Assembly: GCF_026210795.1 (NCBI RefSeq) | Contig: NC_089443.1 | Span: forward strand, 2,232,001-2,296,000 | Direction: 5' to 3' | DNA length: 64,000 nt | Source of the DNA: Rhizophagus irregularis | Taxonomy: Eukaryota; Glomeromycota; Glomeromycetes; Glomerales; Glomeraceae | In this document: in pieces, positions 34,327 to 46,302 of the stretch | Layout: each line of letters starts with the position of its first letter | How positions within the stretch are numbered: position 1 is the stretch's first letter | Position numbers and translations under genes: made by a program | Notes under the pieces: model-generated | The model's database searches: none | Told to the model about the DNA's origin: nothing | What the model saw: only the letters and a program-made list of their open reading frames with translations

Positions 34327-34715
34327 TATAGGTGTTGTCAAAATTAATTACGGATTTTATCATGGTTACGGCACATGCCGCATTGCCGACCGTAAAAACT
34401 GTAAAATTTTATTAAGGCATTAAGTTCGGCCAGAGTTAAATGAGCTTTGCGATAATTTCCTTTTTGGAATATAGTGTAACCATTGTGTAACTCGATTCTC
34501 TATTTTTGATGGAAAGCAAAATTTCCTTTATGGAAATTTGTGTAATGTCACATGATATAACAACAAAAATTTGGCCGGCATTACGGCATTACGCCATTAC
34601 TGGCATTATAAACCTATTTACGGCATTACAGATAATTTACGGATTTTGCTGAATTAATTACGGTATAGCCGAAATGCCAAAATTGCCGTAATTTATGAAT
34701 TTCGATGACAAGTAT
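34327..34715. mobile_element. Mutator-like MITE (same family as 810-1181), reverse orientation
   Basis: The 389-bp element begins TATAGGTGTTGTCAAAATT and ends AATTTCGATGACAAGTAT. It is the reverse complement of the kelch-gene MITE over most of its length (for example TAAGTTCGGCCAGAGTTAAA). It is flanked by a perfect 9-bp duplication AATCAGATC (34318-34326, 34716-34724). Non-coding. Confidence 0.85.
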
Positions 34716-34819
34716 AATCAGATCGATAAGTTACATGATCGATGCCAAAATCGCAGTTACTTGCGTAATCGATTTTTGTTTATTTAATTTACCATCAAAA
34801 TCTTTAGTAATAATTTCAT

Positions 34820-35025
34820 TAAAAGATTTCGTACAAATATCAGTACCCGATATATATTAGACAAAATATCGGTGACTAATTGTTTAGATATCAGGGGTCT
34901 TAATAATTTACATATTTTAAGATATGACAAATCAGATATCCGATATGTAAAAATGCTTGATATATATCTAATTAGTTCCTGATATGTAAGTACCCGATAT
35001 GTACCCAATAGCATCGATTTTGACC
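34820..35025. repeat. Degenerate TACCCGATATGT-type MITE remnant
   Basis: It contains AGTACCCGATATATATTAGA, GATATCCGATATGTAAAAAT and AAGTACCCGATATGTACCCA and ends near TTTTGACCTGTG, similar to the end of the 56753-57045 element (TTTTTGACCAGTG). The left end is not identifiable. No ORF here is credible; a 38-residue acidic ORF just beyond (35193-35077, minus, MSDVEINIEIEEGYDEFIKE) could be real but has no support other than composition. Confidence 0.4.
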
Positions 35026-35473
35026 TGTGAACTGCCTTTGTCCCCAGTAGGTTTTGATTGTGCAAAAAAAGTTGTCTTAGTATCTCCACTCATCGGGATT
35101 CCTTTCATTATCCCATTCATATCTCAATCCATATTCTTTGATAAATTCATCGTAGCCTTCTTCTATCTCGATATTTATCTCAACATCTGACATTTTGCTA
35201 GTAAATTGATTAAATATTTTCAATCGGAAAAATAGGTTAATCATTGCTTGTTTCTGTCGTACAGGAGTACATGCATTGTGGCTCAGCAAAAAAAATCTTC
35301 TGAACTGATGATCATTACTCCGGATTAGTTAGATCGATAGACTACCATCGGCTAGTATTCTATTCTTGGTGATCATCTGTTAGGTTGCCAGTATATCCAA
35401 TCTAAAGCCTGCGCCATAAATAATGCTTATTATATGTTATATCTTCAAACAAAAAAATCTTCCGAGCTGATGA

Positions 35474-36330
35474 TCACTGCCCAGGTTGATGATCAGTATT
35501 CTGGATCAAATCACCCTCCATTCTTCTCAGTTCATCGTTAACATATTCATATATGGACTTAATATCTCTTGGCGTATCAACTGACATTCTCAGTCTTCTT
35601 GACACCACATACATCCTGGGATATTCACAAAGAGAAGGTGGTGTTATAGTACACATGAAATTCTCAACATAAAAATTTGGATTAAGTGAAACGAGCTGAC
35701 CTATGGCTTTTTTGCTAACATCACACCCTTCCAATTTGAGATACTTTAAATTAAGACACGAACTAGCAATTTCTTTCGATAATCTCATTAGTAAATTCGC
35801 AATAGCTAAATTCAAATGCGCTTTAGAAGAATGAATAATATCACAAATCAATATCCCAATAATCTCTATGCGACAAGAAATATTTAGATATTCTAGTTTA
35901 TGACATTTACTATGCAATTGCACATGTACTTTTATCAGTCACTTTCCCACCATTAAAGCATTTGTACCTACTCTTTTGCAAATTGAGATACTTCAGATTG
36001 AGGTATATCTCTGCTACTCGATTTAGTGTTTTATTGCTAAATTCTATACTAAAATTTAAATCTAAATAGACTATATTTGGGAATAAATGCGCAATGCAAT
36101 TGAATTTTTTATCTGGAAGTGGATGGTAGTTTGAAATTTCTAGATGAGTTAGATTTGAGCTATAAACTGGCTTTTATCTTTTTTGTACTATTTTCATAAA
36201 TTTTTTCAATTGAGAGTGACATTTATTTTCCTACTTTAGCTCGATACGTTTCCATAAAATAGGAGCACCACATCTATACCATAATCGGGAAACAAATAGA
36301 GCAGGATATACAGTTAACTTTCTTTATAGT
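35474..36330 (-). pseudogene. F-box/LRR-type protein remnant
   Basis: Minus-strand pieces in order. First, an F-box-like end around 36270 (FVSRLWYRCGAPILWKRIEL). Then leucine-rich repeats in the 36150-35930 frame (LTHLEISNYHPLPDKKFN, FPNIVYLDLNFSIEFSNKTL, LNLKYLNLQKS). After a frameshift near 35930, another LRR block (CHKLEYLNISC, CLNLKYLKLEGCDVSKKAIG) and a C-terminal tail ending at 35474. F-box/LRR proteins select substrates for SCF ubiquitin ligases. A stop lies just after the F-box segment (about 36230) and the start is missing, so it is treated as decayed. AM fungal genomes hold many such genes (general knowledge). Confidence 0.6.
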
Positions 36331-39300
36331 CACACATTTGGGACAGTCCATATTTGGTGATTATGAGCAAACAGTCTTATGACTTTATCTTTTATTATAA
36401 ATTTTAAATGAAAAGTACAATAATTAATTCGAACAATATTACAAAATATAGAAAATTAAATATAAAAAATAAAAAGAACTAGCTTCACAATTCATACAAG
36501 TAAAGAAATCTAAACAAAATAAAATTAAGTAAAGAAAAACTAAACTATTACAGAATCGCATACCCCAACTTTACCCGAAGGCCAATGTGAGTCAACTATC
36601 CAGCATGTTCTAAGATTCAATCCATTACCAAAAAGAAATCCTAAGTAGAGGCTGAACTGTTAAGCGGCACCAAAAATCCAAGTGCGAGATCCAAGATCCA
36701 CCACGGATTATAGAAGAGGAAACCCAAGAAACCCAGGAATCCAAGGAAACTGTCGCCAGGGAAAGTGTCGAAGAATCAAAAGAAAATTTAGAGGAAAGGC
36801 AAGAAATAGAAGAAGGCCCAAGAGCTGACGATTTCATCTTTTTAGTGATGCCTTAAGCAGATTCCCAATAATGAAAGAAAATGGAACAGCACAACCATAT
36901 TTGAACATAAAGGTCAAAATGAAAGTTGTGTAAAGGTGTATTTAAAATAGACCATATCATGGATGATGAAAAATAAGTGCCAAGAAATCCTGTAAGGAAT
37001 GTCGGTATAAGTCCACATGCGAATCTCAGGCAAGAAGACGAAGGAGGGTCACAATTCCAACAATCAATAGCCTTAAATTCAGCAGCGAAAGAATCTGGTA
37101 AAGGTAGTAAAGATGTCACGGAGAGAAATTTATCAAGATATTTGGTTCGAAGAGCCAATAAGAGTGTTTTAAAAGTAATGAAAGGGCTAAATTCAGGTAG
37201 GATATAAGGGCAATTCCACAAGTGTTCTAAGGTCTCAGGAGAGGAGTTACATTGAGGACAAAGCCAATTCAGATCATAGAGATAAGGCTTTCATCTCTGA
37301 AGAGTTGTAAGCGTCAGTAGCATATCTAATAGTAGTTTTATACGGAAACCACAAAAATCAGAACGGCCATTCCAATGGGAGATAAATTGCTTATTGTTGT
37401 TAAGACAAAATTTGGTACAAGCCTAATCGATATCAGAAATAGAAAAATCAGAATTAAATCTTGGTAATACAGCAAGAGTTAAAAGACTCTTAGCGTCGAA
37501 GATTTCTTTAATAAATTTCCGGATATTCATATCCACAGATAAAGAATTAAATTGTAAAATGCAAGAAGCTAGCAATTCAGACGTCAATCGAGAAGAAAGA
37601 TGCGAGTCTGTATGAGCAGCTTTGGCTAGTATATCTACATGATTATTCAAAGGGTCGTCAGCGTAGGCAGGGAACGCCAGTCGAAGTAATATCCAGATTC
37701 TTTTGCGAAATAATAGTTCATATGAAGGACCACAAAAGGTAGTTGGATTCTTTAAGCATTCTGAAAATAAAAGGAGCATTCACATACGAAGACCATAAGG
37801 AAAGTAATTGGGCATAATCAGTGGCGACAGTAATCTTGGAATTCCGAGGGAGGGAGTCCAGTCCATGCAATAAAGCAAAAACTTCTGAATGTAAAAATAG
37901 AAGAAATGGTATTATAATGAGATTCCAAAATAAATCCATCAGAATCTATAGCAGTCCATGCATAAGCCATCGAAGATATCGGATAACTAGAAGGAGGAAG
38001 GAAGAAGCCATCAATATAAAGTGTAGACACTGAAGAAAGAAGTTGGATATCAGAAATCCTAGACATTTGGTTGTTCGTGGAAAGTAGTTGAACCGGAGCA
38101 AAAAGTATCCGCATGTATATAAGTATGCGGTTTCGTAGGATAACAAATCAGACTAGATAACGGAACGTAAGAAAAACATCCTTCAGAGGGACAGCGTTTA
38201 ATTAAAGTCTTAGAGGTAGAGGATCGCGGGAAAGCAGAGGCACAACCTTGACATGCAGTAAATTCAGAAAGCAAATCATCAACCGAAGTCGCAATCCAAT
38301 GTGAAATAAGAGCTTCATTATGTGGAGCAGGATAAGTAGTAATCACACAGCCAACGAGGAAAGAGTTAGTATTATGATTAAAAGAAATAGCCCATTGAGG
38401 ATTAAACCAATGATTTCGACTAATATCTATAGGAGAAATAAGGGCTACAGTATAAGAAATAAGAATTCTAAATTGCGGTAAAACAAAAAAAAAAGGGGAA
38501 TTAGGAATAATAATAAGATTAAATAAATAATTAAACCAAGCAGGCACAGATCCTTTTGTTCGATACTCGTTTAAGAAAGCATAAATCTTTCTATGAGAGG
38601 AGTCGAGAGCCACACGGTGTAATCAATTGGGCAAGATAACGAGTACAGAAGTTCTTCTGAACATTTTTCATGGAAGTGAACAAATCTTTTGGTAAAATAG
38701 TTCAGAGTGGAATCGCCAGACATAAATCCTTTCTTGGAGGTCAAAACAATAAAGATCACGTGATATTCAGTCGAGAAGAGAACAATAAAGAATTGAACAA
38801 AGAATGTGTTCGCAGGGAAAACGTATGAAACCATGGTTCCAAGTCAATAGTAGAAGGACAGGCATCACAGTCCAATAAGCCTTAGAAATAGGTAATTATA
38901 TAATTAGCAAAAACCATATATGAAGAATGAGAAAAAATTTTTTGCTATGAAGCCACATGAAATGATAGAAATCGACCAAATGCTTGTTGAATTGAGAATG
39001 GCAACAATATAAAAAGCGCGGAAAGAGAAGTGACTGAGGCAAGACCAGCCTTCTGTCAAATAAGAGAAAGCATTGGAGAAACCATGCGATTAATAATAGA
39101 TTTAGCAAATAATGTGGTTTATAGGCGGAATTCTAGCCTTGGAAGTAAGACAATATTATAAAGGTAAGCCACATGTTGTGCCAAAAGTTTTTTGGGACTG
39201 AGTAGCACAGCCATATATTTAACCATGGAAGTAGTTTGGTTGTGAACAAAGCGAGAAGAAGCTGAAAGACAAAACCAAACACCTAAAAAACGGAAAGATG

Positions 39301-40458
39301 TAGATAAGGCTAACGCCTTTAGAGTAAGGGTATGAGATGCAATTAAGGGAGAAGGAGAAAGATCAAACACAATATTTTAAGAAAATTGTTCAGAAGAGAG
39401 AAGGATATATTTTGCTGAATTTGCTTAAGTATTATTTAAGGTATAAAATTCAGCAGTAATGAAAAGGTGATCTTCAATTCCTCGTTTAGATGAAGCAATC
39501 AAAGTAGAATCATCCATAAATGTAATATGCTAAACAGGAAGATTGTGTTGTTCATATTCAATTGGAGAATAATCCAATAATGCAGAAGATTTCAAAATAA
39601 AGGAATCACAAGCTTCTCGATTAAGTGTGGTAAGTAAAGGATCCAAGTAAATAACCTATAATAATGGAGAAATGATTTCACCTTAGTCAATACCAATTCT
39701 AACTCTAGCTATATCCAGAAGTATCACCATGATGTGTAATAATTTTATTATTACGCCTTGTAAAAAGGTTAATGATAAATTTGATCAATAAAGACGGTAT
39801 ATGCAGATGGATTAAAGCCAGTCTAAGCATGTTTAAATCAATTGAGTCAAAGGCCTTAGAAATGTCCTGAGAAACAATCCATAATTCTTGGTCATCAGTT
39901 TTGTCAAAACGTCGTTGATGAATAATAGCATCAAGCATCTTAATAGGAATGTCAGTGGAACCGCCTGGCAATCCAGCAAAATTACCACCTTGGAGCATTT
40001 GATTGTCAGCTAGGATTTCTGAAAGCCGAGTTGTAACGACCTTAATCACACATTTTCGTACAGTTTCCAATAAAGTAATAGGTCGCGTATTCTTTAATTG
40101 TGCGTCAAATTCATGAGGCTTTAGAATGGGATAAACAAGCGCTTCACGCCAATCAGCAGGAATATCGCCTTGGTTAAGACAGGCATTAGCTAAAATAAGA
40201 GACAAATTAAAAGCTTCGCCAGTTAAATGTTTGAGCATCTCATAAGAGATCTTGGAAGGACCAGAGGCTTTATTATTAGGCATAGAATTGAAAGTGTTCT
40301 TCCATTAAATCTTCCAGAATAGGAGCATACCTGAGCTTATATAATGACGAATCAATATCGAAAGAGGAGTATATGCTCTTTGCCAACGTGGAGGAAATGA
40401 ATCTGTAGAAGAATACTGGACCAAAGGAGGAGTAACAACCGATTGGAAGTGTTTAATA

Positions 40459-41444
40459 TAAAGCTCTAAATGGTCCGGGTTAAGGCAACCTGAAGCAGGG
40501 AACGGGAATCCAGGGCACCGAAAAATTAGTTCATTTCTGGTCCCAGGTCCTGGCTTTTATATTAAAAGGAGTAATCCTGGGAGGCCAGACTGGACCGGAC
40601 CAAAGTTATTTTGGTCCGGTCCGGATTATATAATAAAAAAACGTTGCGCAAAGCGTTTTTTCTAATTAAATATACTTTAGAAAAAACGTTTCGCAACGTT
40701 TTTTCTTTTAATTAATTAGAAAAACGCCGTATAAACGCTTTTTCTAATTAAATATACTTAAGAAAAACGTTTCGCAACGCTTTTCTTTAAATTAATTAGA
40801 AAACGCGGCGCAACGCGTTTTTTCTAATTAAATATACTAAGAAAAAACGTTTCGCAAGCGTTTTCTTTTAAATTAATTAGAAAAACGCTTAGCGCAAACG
40901 CTTTTCAATTAATTAAATATCTTAAGAAAAACGCTATTGCGCAACGCTTTTCTTTAAAATTAATTAGAAAAACGCTTGGGCGCTAACGCGTTTTTTCTAA
41001 TTAAATATACTAAGAAAAACGTTGCGCTAACGCTTTTCTTTAAATTAATTAGAAAAACGCTTCGCATAAACGCTTTTCTAATTAAATATACTAAGAATAA
41101 TCATTCAAGCAGCAACGCTTTTCTTTTAAATTAATTAGAAAAACGTTGCGCAAACGCTTTTTTTATAATAATATGTTAAAAAAAACGCACGCAACGCTTT
41201 TTTTATTTAATAATTAAATAATCGCAACGGTTTTAATATAAACCATTGCCGAAAATATTTATCGGTCCGGTTCGATTGGCCCCAACCCGCTTTTCAGTCC
41301 GGGTATTAGATTTATTTAATCCAGAACCGAATAAGGACGGACCAAACATGGTCCGAGGTTGAAGCATCAACCCTTAAGACCGGACCAATCCGAATTTTCG
41401 GTCTGGGATTATTTCGGACAGGACCGAAGCCGATTAGAGCTTTA
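40459..41444. mobile_element. hAT-type non-autonomous element (986 bp) with hairpin satellite
   Basis: Ends TAAAGCTCTAAATGGTCCGG and CCGATTAGAGCTTTA are inverted, flanked by a perfect 8-bp duplication GTTTAATA (40451-40458, 41445-41452). This is the hAT signature. The subterminal parts are rich in GGTCC/GGACC motifs in both orientations. The middle is a hairpin satellite (40630-41240). It interrupts LINE ORF2. Confidence 0.85.
40630..41240. repeat. Palindromic satellite AAAACGYTNGCGCAAACGCTTTT in hAT element
   Basis: Five to six units of about 105-115 bp alternate TTTTCTAATTAAATATACTTA, and its partner TTTAAATTAATTAGAAAA, with CG-containing palindromes such as AAAAACGTTTCGCAACGTTTTT. Arms vary between units (CGTTTCGCAACG, CGCTTAGCGCAAACG) but remain self-complementary. 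The mix of AT spacer and CpG-bearing hairpins is conspicuous in this AT-rich window. Confidence 0.8.
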
Positions 41445-41587
41445 GTTTAATAGCAGTTTGTTTGATATCTAAAAGATCAGTAAGTAATGTAGGTTTGGAG
41501 TCAATTACAACCAAAACTCTATTAAAAACGATAGAACGATGTTTCACTAATAGGGCTGAAGAAATAAAAGAGTCCGGAGACGTAGAG

Positions 41588-42164
41588 TAGAGGTAGGCTC
41601 CGAATCTGGTCAATCCGGTCATCTTAGGATCAATCCGTCTAATAGGCGGATTCGGATTGATCAGATGAATTCGTCAAATAGACCGAATAGATGACCAGAT
41701 ATCCGATCAATCCTATACGGGATCAACAAAAAATTTTCCTTTTTAGTAAATTTTATGTTACATGACTGGAAACTAAATTTAGAAAAACTGGTTTTTTGTG
41801 GAATGGGTATCGCCAAATATGGAAACGATCGACATATCCGTTTAGTCACGTGACAACAATTAAATACCTAATCATAAATTCCGGCTGAAATGAATGATCG
41901 GCAAAAAATTTGCTTTTTAGGATTCTTGTGAAACCCAAATTTCATTTTTGCTGGGAAACAAAATTGCCTTTTTTTGGATCTGTGTAATGTTACTCATACC
42001 CTAAAAAGGATAATTCCATGCCGATTACTTAATTCCGGCCAGAATTATAATCAATCCGGTCAATCTGCGGATAATCCTATGATCCGATTTTTTTAATCCA
42101 AATTGATCCGTCACGTGATCATCCGGATGATGGATTGACTAGATTCATCCAGAGCGCACCTCTA
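41588..42164. mobile_element. hAT-type MITE (577 bp) in LINE ORF2
   Basis: Starts TAGAGGTAGGCTCCGAATCT and ends CATCCAGAGCGCACCTCTA, flanked by a perfect 8-bp duplication ACGTAGAG (41580-41587, 42165-42172). TAGAGGT-type ends with an 8-bp duplication indicate hAT. Internal sequence has repeated GGATCAATCCG/GATCCG motifs and no ORF. Removing it joins endonuclease-side and RT-side parts of ORF2 after DEHFSTL. Confidence 0.85.
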
Positions 42165-44715
42165 ACGTAGAGAAATGTTCATCTCTAAGAGCAGTATAAT
42201 ATTCAATGGAATCTACACGATGCTGATGAAATTGCGTGGAAAGATAAGCTGAGACCAAAGCTTTTTGTGAACGCAAAAATTTGACAAAAGTAGGAAGTGG
42301 TGTTGTACTATAAGAAGGTATAGTATAATCTGTTAAAAGAGATTTAAGAAGGATTAATTGGGTAGGTAAAGAATTAATCATTTGTGAAATTTGAACAGGA
42401 CGACTAGGCCTAGATGTGGTCAATTTAAACAATAATCTATCCAAGAATTTGTTGATAGCAATAAGCATAGTAAGCTCAGGAGGATATTTATGATGGTGAG
42501 TATTGGATACATGTTGAAATGGTAGAGAATCAATGGCACTACCAAGAATAGAACGTTTAAGAGCGTGCCAAAGTTTATCCAAAGAAAGGGCTGAAAGTGA
42601 AGATATGGAGGGATAATGTGTCGCCAAATACAATTCAAGACGTGAGTTGACTTCATTGGAAAATGTCATCCAAGAATCCTCTTTGATATTTTTGTAAAGA
42701 AAAATGGTGCGTTGTTCGCTTTTTTGTTTTAATCTAGCTTTAGCTAGAGTAGCGAAACAAGAGTTAAAATCAAAGGCTGTTATAAGCACACGGTGATCAG
42801 TAAATTGATTATCATTCAACTTAGGACAAGATTCAACATGAGAGAAAAGACCGGGAGCAGGAAATCCAGGGGATGACCAAATATAGTCAAGTCTTGAAGA
42901 ACTATTCTGATGATAAAAGATAGGACTTGGACCTGAAATTGAAGAAATATGGGATTGATGATCCGTAAAGTATCGAGAAGAAAGTGATCGTAAAATTTTC
43001 AAATGATGTTGAGAAAGATGTGAATGTGAAATTTCATCTGCATTAAAATCACCAAGAATAACTACATGATAATTATTAGAACGGGTTTTATCAAGCCATA
43101 AATTGAGTTGGGCAACAATAGCATCACATTCTTTGTAATGAATAGAATGATAAGGAGGAATATAAACTGAAATAATAGATATTTTTGTCTGATGAAAAAA
43201 AAGATCTAATTTTAAAAGACGACCTTTCCAAGGATCAATTTTCTGAACATGTTTATGTAAAGGATGACGAAGTAAAAGACCAACACCATCATGAGGTCGT
43301 GAATTAGAAGGGGAAGGGGCCCAATAGGACTTAAAATTATGTTGGGAATGTTCATTTTGATAAATAAATTTAGCACCAGAAGAAGTAAGACGAGTATCAT
43401 TTAAAGATAAAATGCCAAAAGAAGAATGGAGAAAATAATTTAACAAATGCAATTGTCGAACGGGAGAGCACAAACCATTAACATTAATTTGTCCAAAATT
43501 AATAAGAGGGGAAGAAAAAGAGGGAGAGGAAGGATTATTAAGACTATTATTATCAGGTTTTGCACTATTAGGGGGGTGAAATCCCTGTAAATCACCCAAA
43601 TTAAGTTGGTGTTCAATTATTAGAAGGGGAGGGTTTTGAGGGGGAGAAGAAGTCCAATTTATCCATAATCGAATCAAGTTGGGCAGAAAGATTCTTTTGT
43701 GTATTAGTGACATTAGAAATTTCCAATTGCAAACGGGAAGCATTAGCATCAGGGGCAATAATAGTAGGTCGAGAGTTAGGTAAGAGGACATGTCGTCTTG
43801 ATAGGACGGAGTTAGGATCCAAAGTTGAAAAGGAAGCATCAGGAGAAGTGTCCATAAGAGAAGGTGAAGTATGAGAAGGGAGATTGAATCCGAATTCGTG
43901 TCATACGGCGAGACATCATCTCATCCATTATCATGCTAATGGTTATTCTGACACATTATGGTGGGTACAAATCTGAGTCACAGGATTATTGTTATCATAA
44001 TTCATCATTGTTTCGAGCTCAGATATTCTATAATCATGATGCGTGATAGTATCCTGCATCCAGGAAACAGTTTCATCAAGAGATTTGAGGGTAGTAGCAA
44101 TCTCTTTGATTTGTGCCTTTAACTCATCAATGATATGTTGAGAAAGTGTATAGGTAGAATTGTCAGGAGAAGCAGTATGTGTAGAGTTATTAGGATGAGG
44201 TTCAGGTGGAGGTTGAATAGAACTGAAAGAAGAACTATTGTTACTGGGAATGCTATAATTCTGATTGTTGTTGGATTGGTTGTTACTACGAGAAGTATTA
44301 GGATGAGAATTAATAGTACAGTTATTACTATTATTGGATCGGAATGAAGAAGAATTATTGCGGGATCTAGAATTAGATCATGATCTTGAATGGGAATTGG
44401 ATTTATTACGCGATTGGCACGAATCCTGATGACCACGTCGAGAACCAGCATTGAAGCGTGAATATAGTTTGTTAAGGCGATCATCTACTTTTCGTGTAGA
44501 ACGAGGATTGCAAACAGAAGGTGAACAATCAGGACGCCCACAAACATGGCATAAAGTATGTGCTTCATTGGGAGGGTGCCACGTCAATCCTTTGCCATGG
44601 AAAGCTACGGTTATTTCTTTCGCATAGGGATTGGAATCGATTTTACAATAATCGAATTTATCAAAAATCGATAAGAATCGATTTTAAATCGATTATCGAA
44701 CAAAAATCGAAATTT

Positions 44716-45299
44716 ATACTTGTCGTCGAAATTCATGAATTTTGGCATTTCGGCTATACCGTAATTAATTCGGCGAAATCCGTAAATTATCCGTAATGCC
44801 GTAAATAGGTTTATAATGCCGGTAATGCCGGTAATGCCGGCTGAATTTTGTTGTTATATCATGTGACATTACACAAAATTTCAAAAAAGGAAATTTTTCT
44901 TCCCATCAAAAATGGAGAATCGAGTTACACAATGGTTACACCATATTCCAAAAAAGGAAATTATCACGAAGATCATTTAACTCTGGCCGAACTTAATGCC
45001 TTACAACAAAATTCAAAATATACGGGACACTTGAGAATTTTGATTGTCGGGTTGTTGGGTAGCCGGGTTACTCGGCAATAGGTTATTTTATAAATAACAC
45101 GTGACATGAATGTAATAGTAGTATATCAGATTATATAATAACCTACTGCCGAGTAACCTGGACCCGACAATCAAAATTCTCAAGTGTCCTGTATATTTTG
45201 AATTTTTGCTGTAATAAAATTTTACAGTTTTTACTGTCGGCAATGCGGCACGTGCCGTAATCATGGTAAAATCCGTAATTAATTTCGATGACACCTATA
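44716..45299. mobile_element. Mutator-like MITE (third copy of family), itself interrupted
   Basis: Begins ATACTTGTCGTCGAAATTC and ends TTTCGATGACACCTATA, the same family and orientation as 810-1181. Unlike the other two copies it lacks matching 9-bp flanks (TCGAAATTT versus GCAGTATTG), so it may have been rearranged or transferred with the hAT element. A 208-bp mariner-type MITE is inserted at 45004-45211. Confidence 0.8.
45004..45211. mobile_element. Tc1/mariner-type MITE nested in MULE MITE
   Basis: The 208-bp element has inverted ends. The left is CAACAAAATTCAAAATATAC, continuing GGGACACTTGAGAATTTTGA; the right is the complement, ending GAATTTTTGCTG. It is flanked by TA on each side (45002-45003, 45212-45213). 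The interrupted sequence CTTAATAAAATTTTAC is intact in the sister copy at 810-1181, which confirms the insertion. Confidence 0.82.
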
Positions 45300-46302
45300 G
45301 CAGTATTGATAATAAAAGTAGTTTATTAAATGATCATCATCAAATTTATCTGTTACACCGAAAAATAAGTTTTAAAATTCATTATTTTAAATTTAAAATA
45401 TAAAAAATACATTATTTTAAGTATAAAAAAATTCTATAATTACAAATTATAGAAAATAAAAAGTTCATTAAAACGTTTAACAAGATGCTAGCGCCATAAA
45501 ATAGTATTGTTTTTGAAGTATAAATCCGATTATCAAAAATCGAAAATCAAATTATAGAATCAAAATTTTGCGAAACGATTAATCGCGATTAATCGATTTT
45601 AAAATCAATTCTAATAATGATAATCGATTCCAATCCCTACTTTCGCAGCCTCAAGAGTGTCATATGAAGAGAAATTTAAATATGCATAGGGTTTAGGCTT
45701 GTAAGAGTTGATAGATAGTGGAACGTTAAGGGCTTTAGCATTAACATAAGAAGACATTTCTAGAAGGTCGGCCTCTTTAATATTTTTTGGAATGCTGGCA
45801 AGAATAGCAACATGTTCTCTGCGGCTATCACATTGGGATTTCGAAAAAGAAGCCGGGTAGACACGTAAAGAATTACCAAGGCAAATGATCGCCCAAATAT
45901 CATTGAATTGGGTAATTGCATCCGCGGAGGAAAATTGGATATGACCATTGTAGTAATGTTTTTTAGGGGTGAGTTTGCATTTAATCACAGTGCCATATCG
46001 GGAAAATGCTTGGCAGACTTGCGTTTCGTTTAGGAAAAGTGGGATGTCAGTAACAAACAAAGACTTCGCTTCGTCATTGAGTTTGACATCTGCAGGGGAA
46101 TAATGAGTAAAGGCTAAATTGAGAAGATCTGCACGTGGGGAGCTGACACAATTGTTATAATCGTACTGATCATTAAAGAAGATAAGGATCTTTTTGCTAT
46201 CGCCTGATCCATCACAACGTGCGTGGGCGCCATAAGAAGGATATCGGAAGAGTGAACAATAGTAGGGCAAACTTGGGGGTTCTGGGACAGCGGCTATCAC
46301 AT

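Larger units (their letters stand above)
36625..43855 (-). pseudogene. LINE ORF2: endonuclease, reverse transcriptase, RNase H
   Basis: Start MDTSPDASFSTLDPNSVLSR at 43855, frameshift near 43630. The APE-type endonuclease (43500-42700) shows GQINVNGL, LSLNDTRL, VILGDFNADE, SSRLDYIWSS and FTDHRVLI. The RT begins near 40460 and includes MPNNKASGPSKISYEMLKHL, WIVSQDISKAFDSI and FMDDST (about 39511-39522), the catalytic xxDD box. RNase H (38080-37600) shows TLYIDGFF, EVFALLHGL, VATDYAQLL and NNHVDILAKAA. The tail carries CPQCNSSPETLEHLWNCPY (about 37240). Two hAT-like MITEs sit between endonuclease and RT. Several stops and frameshifts (about 39700, 39660, 39415, 38040, 37880) make it non-functional. 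Confidence 0.75.
44625..45639. mobile_element. hAT-type non-autonomous element carrying a nested MITE pair
   Basis: Ends TAGGGATTGGAATCGATTTT and ATAATCGATTCCAATCCCTA are inverted, flanked by a perfect 8-bp duplication CTTTCGCA (44617-44624, 45640-45647). The element's own sequence is built from ATCGATT/AATCGAT repeats. A MULE-type MITE (44716-45299) occupies most of it. It disrupts LINE ORF1 within the reading frame. Confidence 0.88.
43943..46300 (-). pseudogene. LINE ORF1: RRM-like, CCHC knuckle, Ser/Asn-rich coiled coil
   Basis: The N-terminal part (46300-45648) contains an RRM-like fold: KSLFVTDIPLFLNETQVCQA, YGTVIKCKLTPKKHYYNGHI and a second HVAILASIPKNIKEADLLEM. It is split by a 1-kb hAT element. 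It resumes at 44616 with GKGLTWHPPNEAHTLCHVCG and RPDCSPSVC (zinc knuckle-like), then an Arg/Ser/Asn-rich linker and a short coiled coil (IIDELKAQIKEIATTLKSLD). An in-frame TGA at 44378-44380 lies in an SRSR context. No ATG is present at the 5' side because the Polinton terminus begins there. The role would be RNA binding/chaperone for retrotransposition. Confidence 0.7.
36540..46302 (-). mobile_element. LINE retrotransposon (ORF1 RRM/knuckle; APE-RT-RNase H ORF2)
   Basis: A minus-strand non-LTR element spans about 7.2 kb once three hAT-type insertions (40459-41444, 41588-42164, 44625-45639) are discounted. ORF1 (46300-43943) precedes ORF2 (43855-36625), with 3' UTR-like AT-rich sequence below 36600. 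The apurinic endonuclease, reverse transcriptase, RNase H and CCHC-type tail place it in the I/Tad-like group (inference). Its 5' end abuts the Polinton terminal repeat at about 46303, so the Polinton either inserted into it or truncated it. Confidence 0.75.

Noticed and set aside
44135-44484. ORFs on both strands with Ile/Val/Arg-rich low complexity
   Set aside because: They are shadow frames of the Ser/Asn-rich linker of LINE ORF1.
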